Assembly: GCA_947259235.1 (NCBI GenBank)
Contig: CAMYLL010000226.1
Location: 1-5,013, forward strand
Origin: an uncultured Pseudodesulfovibrio sp.
GTDB taxonomy: Bacteria; Desulfobacterota; Desulfovibrionia; Desulfovibrionales; Desulfovibrionaceae
Length of the DNA stretch: 5,013 bases
Direction: 5' to 3'
The position numbers and the translations under genes were made by a program. The stretch's first letter is position 1; each line of letters opens with the position of its first letter. Shown here piece by piece: positions 1 through 5,013 of the stretch. The notes under the pieces were generated by a model. The model was not told the origin of the DNA, ran no database searches, and saw only the letters and a program-made list of their open reading frames with translations.

Positions 1-1078
1 TGACGTACATAAACGACCAGTCGACGTTCCAGTTGTCGAGCTTGTAGCCCAAACCGGTGGAATAGAGCTGGCGGTCGTTGGCCGGGAGCATGAAGGAGGC
101 GTAGCCTGCCCTGGTGGGAGTCTGGTCGTAGGCATACCCGAAGCGCAGCGCGAGCCAATCAGTGGCCCAGTACTCGGTACCGAGCTGGAAACGCCAGGTG
201 TTCTTGTAATGCAGATCATCGAAGTTATTGATGATACCGCTATAGGTCATGCCGTCAACCGATTCCCAGCGAGTGTGGACCACGTCGAATTCCCAGGACC
301 AGTTGTCCATGGGCTTGTAACCGACGCCCAGGGTGTAACTCCCCGGAAGGGTGGCCTCGATGGTCTGGCCGCTGGAGCCGGAGGACAGAGGCCCCCTCTG
401 GCCGGACCCCTCGGTGACCATATTCATGGGAGCGCGCCAAGTCAGACCCGCAGACCACTGATCGTTGAAATCATAGTGCGCAGCCAGGTTGCCGCCAACG
501 GCATAGCCCACGGTGTTGGCGCTGATGATGGCGGCGCCGACTTGCTTCTGGAGCTTGATTCCGCCCCTGAGAATTTCCACTCCGGCAGCCACGGAAAGAT
601 TGTCGTTGAACTTAAACGCCATGCTGGGGTTCAGCGAAACGGATTCGAGGTCGACGTACTGCAACCAGCCCTGGCCGTTCCATTCCTTGTCGTAATAGGT
701 TCCCAGGCCGAAGCGGGTAAACGTACCGACGCCGAACCAGACGTTCTCGTTGGATTCCATCTGCCGGGTATAATAGGCGTGGGGCACGACGAACTTCTTG
801 GCCTTGGTCTTGTTCTTGTGACCATCCACTATGACCGTGGCCTGAGGCGAGATGACAACGGCGCCAGCCAGGGCATGGGAGCCGTCAAGCTTGGTCATGA
901 GCGCGGGGTTGGTGGCCACGACGGATGCGTCACCGGCAATGGCGTACCCGGTGGTCGCCATGGCAACGCCACGGTTGCTCCACTCATACAAAGCAAAGCC
1001 TCCAGCGTGAACGCTGGAAGCTGCGGCCAAAAGGCACACGAAAAGACTGCAGAAGACTGCAAACACTGCACGTTTCAT
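1..1078 (-). CDS. FadL/OmpP1/TodX-family outer-membrane transport protein, C-terminus cut by window edge
   Basis: A beta-barrel channel of the FadL family, which takes long-chain fatty acids or other hydrophobic molecules across the outer membrane. The frame stays open from the ATG at 1078 to the left edge, giving about 359 residues; family members usually have 400-450, so perhaps 60-100 C-terminal residues are missing. Residues 1-25 form a signal peptide (MKR, hydrophobic core, then SSVHA as an AxA-type cleavage site). The mature protein opens GGFALYEWSNRG, close to the family N-terminus, and an NPA motif follows at 57-59, as in the FadL hatch region. The rest alternates polar and aromatic residues as beta-strands do (for example WSWEFDVV and WRFQLGTEYW). 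The start is set by a purine-rich AAGGGGGAAGG directly upstream. The substrate cannot be told from sequence; FadL homologues also carry aromatic hydrocarbons. Family call is firm, substrate open. Confidence 0.9.
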   Translation of the reverse strand, partial: MKRAVFAVFCSLFVCLLAAASSVHAGGFALYEWSNRGVAMATTGYAIAGDASVVATNPALMTKLDGSHALAGAVVISPQATVIVDGHKNKTKAKKFVVPHAYYTRQMESNENVWFGVGTFTRFGLGTYYDKEWNGQGWLQYVDLESVSLNPSMAFKFNDNLSVAAGVEILRGGIKLQKQVGAAIISANTVGYAVGGNLAAHYDFNDQWSAGLTWRAPMNMVTEGSGQRGPLSSGSSGQTIEATLPGSYTLGVGYKPMDNWSWEFDVVHTRWESVDGMTYSGIINNFDDLHYKNTWRFQLGTEYWATDWLALRFGYAYDQTPTRAGYASFMLPANDRQLYSTGLGYKLDNWNVDWSFMYV

Positions 1079-1372
1079 CCTTCCCCCTTGACGGTTGTCG
1101 CGGCGTGCGCGGCGACTGTCTGCTCTATGAATCCGGCACCCTCCCAGATGCGGCGGGTCGCCCCGCCCCGGAAACATCGAGTCCGTTAATATTTACACAA
1201 AACACGGTTTTATAATCAAACTGTCACCATATGTACATAAAAAAAATGAGCGATTGCTGCCGCGAAGGCCACGTTTTGGGCACCGATTCACCCCTCAAGA
1301 GCGAAAGAACAGGCACGAATCTGGCAACAACACCACGGCAGGAAACTTCTACCCAGCAAAACGAGGATGCGC
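1079..1372. promoter_or_regulatory. Divergent intergenic region with AT-rich promoter core
   Basis: This 294-base stretch separates the leftward FadL gene from the rightward small membrane protein gene. Bases about 1186-1245 are much more AT-rich than the surroundings and should hold the promoters for both. Rightward, TATAAT at 1211-1216 is a perfect -10, but no good -35 lies at the right distance (TTTACA at 1192-1197 is only 13 bases away). Leftward, TTGATT (complement of 1214-1219) is a fair -35 with a poor TAAATA 18 bases on (complement of 1190-1195). A 10-base palindrome, TATGTACATA at 1230-1239, could be an operator. In the FadL leader, GTCGC at 1097-1101 and GCGAC at 1112-1116 can pair as a short hairpin. 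Bases 1250-1360 show nothing I can support: the frame open from 1231 has no ribosome binding site. Confidence 0.35.
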
Positions 1373-1822
1373 ATGCTGCCCAGGTTGGACATCAAGGAAA
1401 AACACTTCCACGGTATGCTCGCCATCGGCGCGCTGGCCGGTATCGGCGAGGGATCCATGCGCTACGGGTTCACCCTCCACACTGCTTTTCCCGGCATGGT
1501 GCTCACCTTCGTCGCCGCTTTTCTTGGCGGATTCACTGGTTTTTTCTTCAAGGATTCATTCAGGGTGTATCGAGGGCAAAAACCGTATCGCGGGGTGAAC
1601 AACGACGGCTGGCTCATGGGCGCGTTTATGGGGAGCTTCATCGGCACTCTCATTCAACTCGCCGACAGCGCTAGCGGTGCGAACCTCTTGGTGGGCTCCA
1701 TGACCGGCGCGTACCTGGGCGCGATGCTTGGCGCGTTTCCCGATGAATTCATCACTCCCATTCTTGAGCTGATGATCACGCGACAAGCCTCCCGCCCCAC
1801 CGTGCCCAAGTCGGCCCCCTGA
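1373..1822 (+). CDS. Small glycine-zipper membrane protein, unknown function
   Basis: I do not recognise this 149-residue protein. It is clearly an integral membrane protein: hydrophobic segments lie at about 38-59 and 80-97, another at about 103-122, and a weaker one at 14-25. The last two carry regular glycine spacing: G83, G87, G91 and then G108, G112, G116, G120, a GxxxGxxxG glycine zipper that lets helices pack tightly. A basic, aromatic loop (about 60-79, RVYRGQKPYRG) links the second and third segments, and the tail is short and polar. GAGG at 1363-1366 sits 6 bases before the ATG at 1373, the usual distance; the in-frame ATG at 1367 touches it and would add only two residues (MR). The gene stands alone, divergent from the FadL gene and convergent with the NikK-like gene. 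The membrane location is well supported; any function would be a guess. Confidence 0.78.
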   Translation: MLPRLDIKEKHFHGMLAIGALAGIGEGSMRYGFTLHTAFPGMVLTFVAAFLGGFTGFFFKDSFRVYRGQKPYRGVNNDGWLMGAFMGSFIGTLIQLADSASGANLLVGSMTGAYLGAMLGAFPDEFITPILELMITRQASRPTVPKSAP

Positions 1823-1851
1823 CGCCCACCAGAAATATACCGCAGAGAATG

Positions 1852-1883
1852 AAAAAGCCCCGACGATCTCTCGTCGGGGCCTT
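1852..1883 (-). terminator. Intrinsic terminator of the NikK-like gene
   Basis: On the minus strand a perfect 10-bp stem, GCCCCGACGA / TCGTCGGGGC (1880-1871 with 1866-1857), closes on a GAGA (GNRA) tetraloop and is followed at once by five Ts (complement of 1856-1852). This is a textbook rho-independent terminator about 40 bases past the stop of the leftward gene. Read rightward, the same hairpin follows the small membrane protein gene by 34 bases but has only CTTGT after it. It may therefore serve both convergent genes, though well only for the leftward one. Confidence 0.88.
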
Positions 1884-1887
1884 GTGA

Positions 1888-1908
1888 AAGGGAGGTGATC
1901 CCTTCACC
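1888..1908. other. Anti-Shine-Dalgarno-like sequence with two exclusive hairpins
   Basis: Read on the minus strand, 1901-1891 is GGATCACCTCC, the core of the 16S rRNA 3' tail; on the plus strand it is a perfect extended ribosome binding sequence. It lies between the stop codon of the NikK-like gene and its terminator, so the leftward mRNA should carry it in its 3' untranslated region. Two overlapping hairpins compete here: AAGGGA/TCCCTT (1888-1893 with 1899-1904) and GGTGA/TCACC (1894-1898 with 1904-1908). On the plus strand an ATG follows at 1909, opening a ten-codon frame ending at 1941. The match is seen directly; any role is unknown. Confidence 0.4.
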
Positions 1909-1918
1909 ATGTCGAAAG

Positions 1919-2665
1919 CTATTTCATCTCGACCCAGATGACCGCTCCGAGCTCCAGCTCGCGGCCTTCATAGGGCTGGCTGTCGGCGTTCAGACCGGCG
2001 AATCCCCACCATCCCTTCCAGGGGCAGGCAAAGGTAAACACGCCGTTGCTGTCGCACATCACTTCCTGCGTGACCATGCGCTCGTTGGGCGCGGTCCGCT
2101 TCTTGTCCTTGTTGTAGAACTCGACCTCGACACGGGCGCCCGGTACGGGCTTGCCGTCAACCATGACCACGCCCTGGAAGACGTTGCCCGCATAGTTGCC
2201 GAAGGGGCGGCTCAGGGGGACGATCTCGGTCTTGAGGCCCAGGGGCTGGTTCCAGTTCTCGCCCTCGCCGTATGCGTCGATGACGACCTTGGTGATGTGC
2301 CTGATGTAGTTGTTCTCGGCATCTTCCTTATAGGGAACCGGATCGAAGACAAAGGCGTAAAGACCGGGCTGACGAGGCGTGAAGGAAGCGGTCCAGGCGG
2401 TATGGTCCATGACTTTTGCGGGCTTGAGGGTTGCCAACAGGTCGGTTTTCTCTTCACCGTTGGCGACCACGAAAAATGCGGCAGGCTTTTCCAGCTCCAT
2501 CCCGACCATCTCGAACGGATGCGAGAAGGACAGCGTCATGTTCACCGTCCGTTTGTCCTGGGTCAGCTCGTCGGTATCGGGAATGATCATGCCGAAGTGG
2601 GCGGCGGCAGCGCTCGCCATCGTCAGCACCAGCGCCAGTGTTAAAGCGGTAACCCGTGTCTTCAT
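1919..2665 (-). CDS. nikK: NikK-like periplasmic DUF4198 protein, probable nickel-uptake component
   Basis: A secreted 248-residue protein of the DUF4198 family. Its closest recognised relatives are the NikK-type periplasmic proteins that accompany ECF nickel transporters in Desulfovibrio and relatives. Residues 1-22 are a signal peptide (MKTR, hydrophobic core, ASAAAA); cleavage after Ala22 would leave His23 as the mature N-terminus, followed by FGMIIP as in family members beginning AHFxxLIP. Other hallmarks are SFSHPFE (46-52), KTDLL (73-77), and the block PLGLKTEIVPLSRPFG (141-156) with YAGNVFQG (158-165). There are only four histidines (23, 49, 88, 123). The C-terminal part (about 160-248) reads as an Ig-like beta domain with two cysteines. 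AGGAGGT lies 8 bases before the ATG. The gene has its own promoter and terminator, and no nikMNQO or cbiMQO gene is visible nearby. Family call is firm; nickel rather than cobalt is inferred. Confidence 0.85.
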   Translation of the reverse strand: MKTRVTALTLALVLTMASAAAAHFGMIIPDTDELTQDKRTVNMTLSFSHPFEMVGMELEKPAAFFVVANGEEKTDLLATLKPAKVMDHTAWTASFTPRQPGLYAFVFDPVPYKEDAENNYIRHITKVVIDAYGEGENWNQPLGLKTEIVPLSRPFGNYAGNVFQGVVMVDGKPVPGARVEVEFYNKDKKRTAPNERMVTQEVMCDSNGVFTFACPWKGWWGFAGLNADSQPYEGRELELGAVIWVEMK

Positions 2666-2673
2666 CTATCCAG

Positions 2674-2680
2674 ACCTCCT
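2674..2680 (-). promoter_or_regulatory. Strong ribosome binding site of the NikK-like gene
   Basis: AGGAGGT on the minus strand lies 8 bases before the ATG at 2665. It is the best-formed site of this kind upstream of any annotated gene in the window, suggests efficient translation, and fixes the start. Confidence 0.85.
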
Positions 2681-2721
2681 GTGCGTTGAATTACATCAAA
2701 TACATCATCATGAGCAGCAGA

Positions 2722-2748
2722 TGCATACTGATATCAAATTAGTAACAC
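2722..2748 (-). promoter_or_regulatory. Candidate NikR-type operator (one perfect half-site)
   Basis: The minus strand reads GTGTTAC (2748-2742), then 13 bases, then GTATGCA (2728-2722). As I recall it, comparative genomics gave GTGTTAC-N13/14-GTAACAC as the NikR operator of Desulfovibrio. The first half matches perfectly and the second only in GTA. The half-site lies inside the -35/-10 spacer, where a bound repressor would block the polymerase, and the downstream gene belongs to a nickel-uptake family. The spacer also holds the palindrome TGATATCA (2729-2736). The weak second half keeps this tentative. Confidence 0.45.
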
Positions 2749-2755
2749 AAGTCAA
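2728..2755 (-). promoter_or_regulatory. Sigma70-type promoter of the NikK-like gene
   Basis: On the minus strand TTGACT (2755-2750, five of six consensus bases) is followed after 16 bases by TATCAG (2733-2728, four of six). Transcription would begin near 2720, leaving a leader of about 55 bases before the ATG at 2665. It lies in the 176-base gap after the BASS gene, which argues that the NikK-like gene is transcribed on its own even though the genes share a direction. Confidence 0.6.
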
Positions 2756-2841
2756 GCTGGAAATCTGATTTCTTCTAACGGAAATTCGCGCGGACAGTCC
2801 TGTACGAAGGACAACCATGACGAGGAAAAGATATCCGAAAA

Positions 2842-3774
2842 TCAGGAGTCGTCCGAAGCTCGCCACCGCTTGGCGAAGAACACGCCGGAGATATTGTGCC
2901 ACAGGCTGAACAGCGCTCCCGGCAAGGCGCTGGCCGGGCCGAAATACTTGACGGCCAGGGCGACCCCGAGGCCGGAATTCTGCATGCCGACTTCAATGGC
3001 CAGGGTTCGTGCGTCACGCTTGGAACAGCGACCAAGGCGAGCCAACCAGTAACCGATGGTCAGCCCCAGGCCGTTATGCAGGATCACGGCCACCAGGACG
3101 AGCGCAGGCAGGGCCAGCAGGGTTTGCTGGTTCAGCCCGATGATGCAGGCTATGAGCAAAGCAATGACTGTTATGGACAGCGACGGAAAGAAACGCAACA
3201 GCGGCTCAAGCCGCTTGCGAAAGAGTCGGCGCAGGATGAGCCCGTCAACCAGCGGAAAGACGACTATCCAGAATACGGAAATGACCATGGCCCCGAAATC
3301 CATCTCCACCTGCCGCTCAAGCAGCATATAGATGATGGCCGGGGTCAGCAATGGAGCCAGACATGTCGAGGCCAGGGTCATGGTCACCGAAAGCGGGACG
3401 TTGGCCCGAGCCAGATAGGCGATGACGTTGGATGCCGTGCCGCCGGGACACGCGCCCACCACGACCATGCCTATCACCGCCTCGGCCGGGAGAGCCAGCC
3501 CCAGCGAGATCCCCACGGCCAAAAGTGGCATGACCACAAACTGCATGACTACGCCAAAGCCAACAAGTCGCCACTTGCGCAGGATTTCGCGGAAGTCGGC
3601 AAAGTCGAGGGTCAGCCCCATGCCGAACATGATCACGCCCAGGCTCAGGGGGATATGCGGCTTGAGCCAGGTGAATGACGGCGGATACGCCAGGGCCACG
3701 GCGCACAGTGCCGTGGTTATGAGGATGAAATGCTTCTCGATAAAACGCGGAACGGATTCGATTGTCATGGTCAT
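2842..3774 (-). CDS. Bile acid:sodium symporter (BASS/SBF) family transporter
   Basis: A 310-residue inner-membrane protein with about ten hydrophobic segments, the usual size for bacterial BASS carriers, which move organic anions inward with sodium. Family motifs are GMGLTL (51-56), GACPGGTASN (107-116), EVGMQNSG (261-268) and SLWHNISG (290-297). Compared with my memory of the Neisseria meningitidis ASBT structure, every sodium ligand has its counterpart one residue along: site 1 Ser115, Asn116, Ser129, Thr133, Glu261; site 2 Gln78, Glu261, Val262, Met264, Gln265. It should therefore be sodium-coupled. It is not the ACR3 arsenite exporter, a distant relative with a different motif around its key cysteine. 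GAAGGT (3791-3786) lies 11 bases before the ATG at 3774; an ATG two codons later (3768) is a poorer choice, and TGA closes the frame upstream. It follows arsS by 75 bases, probably as one operon, so its substrate might be an arsenic compound (inference). Confidence 0.92.
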   Translation of the reverse strand: MTMTIESVPRFIEKHFILITTALCAVALAYPPSFTWLKPHIPLSLGVIMFGMGLTLDFADFREILRKWRLVGFGVVMQFVVMPLLAVGISLGLALPAEAVIGMVVVGACPGGTASNVIAYLARANVPLSVTMTLASTCLAPLLTPAIIYMLLERQVEMDFGAMVISVFWIVVFPLVDGLILRRLFRKRLEPLLRFFPSLSITVIALLIACIIGLNQQTLLALPALVLVAVILHNGLGLTIGYWLARLGRCSKRDARTLAIEVGMQNSGLGVALAVKYFGPASALPGALFSLWHNISGVFFAKRWRASDDS

Positions 3775-3849
3775 GGGGTTGTCAGACCTTCGGTATCATC
3801 TGCGGACCGGGGGGATGCTACCGGGCCTGGGTCATGGGCCGACCATGCG

Positions 3850-4797
3850 CTACCCCTCGATGGCTCCGCCGCAGCTGGACCCTGCCCCGGCCGTGCAGGC
3901 AAAACAGTGCGGCCCGGTGATTACCCGCCGATGAACCATGAGGTCGAGGTCGAACTCGTCGATGTGTCCAGGTGCCATGCGGCTCACGCCGAGGTCAAGA
4001 GCCTGGTTGAAATCACAGTCATAGAGCCGGCCGTCCCAGCCTATGTTGACCTGATGGCGGCACATGAGTCCGTCAACCGTGGCCGGGTTGAACGACGAGG
4101 CCAGCAGTTCCAGGTACTGCCTGTCCTTTCCGCTCTCCCGGAGGGAGTCCAGTGAACGGCCCACCGGCACGTTGGTGATGGTCAGGAGCCGGTTGAACAC
4201 GATGTCGTACCTTTCCTTCATCTCCCGCTTGTAGTCCTTTTCCAACGCGGCCTGGCACGGGGGCAGACTCATGCCCACAGCTGGATTGAACACGAGATCA
4301 AGACTGAGATGGCCGCCCTCTCCATAGCCAAGCGCGTTGAGCTTTTTCAGTACGGCGATGCTCGCCGGGAAACACCGGTCGCCGCGCATACTCGCAACAT
4401 TTTCCTCAAGATAGCACGGCATGGAGGCAACCAAATCAACCCCGTTTCCGGCAAAAAAATCGGGATAATCCGTCAACCCCGGTTCAGTCATGGCAGTAAG
4501 GTTTGTCCGAACCAGCACCCTGTGCCCTGCCTCGCACAAGGTGGTCACGAAGTCCTTGAGATGGACGTTGAGCTCCGGCGCGCCGCCGGTAATGTCCACC
4601 AGCGCGGGTTTGATGCTGTCTGCCAGGGCGATGACGCGCTTCATGGTTTCCCACGACATGGCCTCCTGCCTGGCTGGAGAACAGTTCAAATGACAATGGG
4701 TGCATGCCTGGTTGCACGCCAGGCCAACGTTGACCTGGAGAGTGTCTATGCCTTCGGCGGTGATGACGCCGCCGATTTTCTCATCGAATTCATTCAT
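3850..4797 (-). CDS. arsS: ArsS, arsenosugar biosynthesis radical SAM protein
   Basis: A 315-residue cytoplasmic radical SAM enzyme of the ArsS family (radical SAM domain plus C-terminal DUF3641). In cyanobacteria ArsS is reported to join the 5'-deoxyadenosyl group of SAM to dimethylated arsenic, the step that opens arsenosugar synthesis. The [4Fe-4S]-binding CxxxCxxC motif is Cys28, Cys32, Cys35 (CNQACTHCH), with a further Cys39. The SAM-binding glycine motif is DITGGAPELN (68-77). The C-terminal domain carries the family cysteines: Cys246 (LMCRH), Cys261 (LYDCDFNQ), and Cys298, Cys301, Cys309 (CFACTAGAGSSCGGA). Some family members are annotated as selenoproteins; here the frame has no internal TGA, so this is the cysteine form. 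AAGGA lies 8 bases before the ATG, and a promoter lies further upstream. The methyltransferase ArsM, often nearby, is not in the window. Family call is firm; the product made in this organism is inferred. Confidence 0.93.
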   Translation of the reverse strand: MNEFDEKIGGVITAEGIDTLQVNVGLACNQACTHCHLNCSPARQEAMSWETMKRVIALADSIKPALVDITGGAPELNVHLKDFVTTLCEAGHRVLVRTNLTAMTEPGLTDYPDFFAGNGVDLVASMPCYLEENVASMRGDRCFPASIAVLKKLNALGYGEGGHLSLDLVFNPAVGMSLPPCQAALEKDYKREMKERYDIVFNRLLTITNVPVGRSLDSLRESGKDRQYLELLASSFNPATVDGLMCRHQVNIGWDGRLYDCDFNQALDLGVSRMAPGHIDEFDLDLMVHRRVITGPHCFACTAGAGSSCGGAIEG

Positions 4798-4834
4798 GAT
4801 GTCGTTCCTTGGTGTGTTTTTTCAGACCTCGGAG

Positions 4835-4862
4835 ACAATACCCATTTCCACTTTTTTTTCAA
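4835..4862 (-). promoter_or_regulatory. Probable promoter of arsS
   Basis: On the minus strand TTGAAA (4862-4857, five of six -35 bases) is followed after 16 bases by TATTGT (4840-4835, four of six -10 bases). Five As of an A8 run begin the spacer. The predicted start near 4828 leaves a leader of about 30 bases that contains AAGGA before the ATG at 4797. I found no clear ArsR-type palindrome beside it, so nothing visible shows arsenic control. Confidence 0.5.
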
Positions 4863-4897
4863 CGTCCCATCCCGGTAGGGAATCACCGGCCGCGACA

Positions 4898-5013
4898 ATG
4901 AAACCCTATTCCTATGGCAAATGGATGGTTGACGAACCGGGGGAGAACACTGTAGGAAAGCCTTTCCCGATCAGAGGGAAGCCGGACGGCGTCAACGCCG
5001 AAAACCCCGTCAG
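4898..5013 (+). CDS. Possible start of an unrecognised gene, cut by right edge
   Basis: A frame opens at the ATG at 4898 and runs without a stop to the window end (38 full codons). It begins MKPYSYGKWMVDEPGE and continues hydrophilic, rich in Gly, Pro and Lys, with no signal peptide or membrane segment. I recognise no family. The nearest purine-rich run (TAGGGAA, ending at 4882) is 15 bases from the ATG, too far for a normal ribosome binding site, and the frame is also open upstream of this ATG, so the true start is uncertain. In its favour, the arrangement would be divergent from arsS with promoters in the 100-base gap, and residue use looks protein-like. A chance open frame of this length in GC-rich DNA is quite possible. 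Confidence 0.3.
   Translation, partial: MKPYSYGKWMVDEPGENTVGKPFPIRGKPDGVNAENPV

Noticed and set aside
1001..1018. A 7-bp hairpin, TCCAGCG with CGCTGGA around a TGAA loop, inside the start of the FadL gene.
   Set aside because: It lies in the signal-peptide coding part, has no T-run and no paired site; it is most likely incidental to codon choice.
209..1189. A 326-codon plus-strand frame opposite the FadL gene.
   Set aside because: It lies antisense to a clear FadL protein with signal peptide and NPA motif, has no ribosome binding site, and its product resembles no folded protein.
1231..1674. A plus-strand frame beginning MYIKKMSDCC in the divergent intergenic region.
   Set aside because: There is no ribosome binding site before 1231, it overlaps most of the small membrane protein gene in another frame, and its composition is that of an out-of-frame reading.
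1895..2644. A 249-codon plus-strand frame almost exactly opposite the NikK-like gene.
   Set aside because: The minus-strand protein has a signal peptide, family motifs, promoter and terminator. The plus-strand product looks like an antisense translation of GC-rich codons with no recognisable domain.
2766..2841. Short inverted repeats after the BASS stop (GTCCT/AGGAC near 2797-2812 and GAAAT/ATTTC near 2760-2775).
   Set aside because: The stems have only five base pairs and no T-run follows, so I cannot support a terminator here.
2708..2902. A 64-codon minus-strand frame with a hydrophobic stretch, overlapping the end of the BASS gene.
   Set aside because: I considered a small membrane protein or a frameshifted BASS tail. 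The BASS protein ends normally after its last helix, and this frame lacks a proper start context.
2896..3678. A 260-codon plus-strand frame opposite the BASS gene.
   Set aside because: It is rich in Gln, His and Gly as expected for the antisense of hydrophobic codons. The BASS motifs settle the coding strand.
3775..3849. Possible terminator between arsS and the BASS gene (GGCC/GGCC repeats near 3825-3840).
   Set aside because: The imperfect stem has no following T-run on the minus strand, so it does not look like an intrinsic terminator.
4816..4859. T6 and T8 runs on the plus strand upstream of arsS, considered as terminator tails.
   Set aside because: No stable GC-rich hairpin precedes either run on the plus strand, and no plus-strand gene ends nearby.

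Overview
The window looks like chromosomal DNA from a Desulfovibrio-type sulfate-reducing deltaproteobacterium (Desulfovibrionaceae). The grounds are moderately high GC, an envelope-rich gene set, a NikK-type periplasmic DUF4198 protein of the kind known from Desulfovibrio nickel uptake, and an ArsS-type radical SAM protein. The assignment rests on family recognition, not on a database search.

Layout, left to right. (1) Positions 1-1078, minus strand: the N-terminal ~359 residues of a FadL/OmpP1/TodX-family outer-membrane transporter; its C-terminus lies beyond the left edge. (2) Positions 1079-1372: a 294-base divergent intergenic region with an AT-rich core holding promoter-like elements and a TATGTACATA palindrome. 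(3) Positions 1373-1822, plus strand: a small glycine-zipper membrane protein of unknown function. (4) Positions 1823-1918: a convergent intergenic region with a strong intrinsic terminator for the leftward gene. It also holds an 11-base stretch that, on the minus strand, matches the 16S rRNA 3' tail (anti-Shine-Dalgarno). (5) Positions 1919-2665, minus strand: a secreted NikK-like DUF4198 protein. A sigma70-type promoter lies upstream, with a GTGTTAC half-site of the Desulfovibrio NikR type between its -35 and -10. (6) Positions 2842-3774, minus strand: a bile acid:sodium symporter (BASS) family transporter with all expected sodium-ligand positions kept. (7) Positions 3850-4797, minus strand: ArsS, the radical SAM enzyme of arsenosugar biosynthesis, with a plausible promoter upstream. 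(8) Positions 4898-5013, plus strand: possibly the start of an unrecognised divergent gene cut by the right edge.

How the genes may work together. arsS and the BASS gene lie in tandem, 75 bases apart with no visible terminator, so they could be one transcript. That would couple organoarsenical synthesis with transport of a product or precursor; this is inference. The NikK-like gene follows in the same direction but has its own promoter and candidate metal-responsive operator, so it is probably a separate nickel-linked unit. The left half (FadL porin and small membrane protein) has no visible functional link to the right half. No RNA genes, CRISPR arrays, insertion sequences or long repeats were seen.
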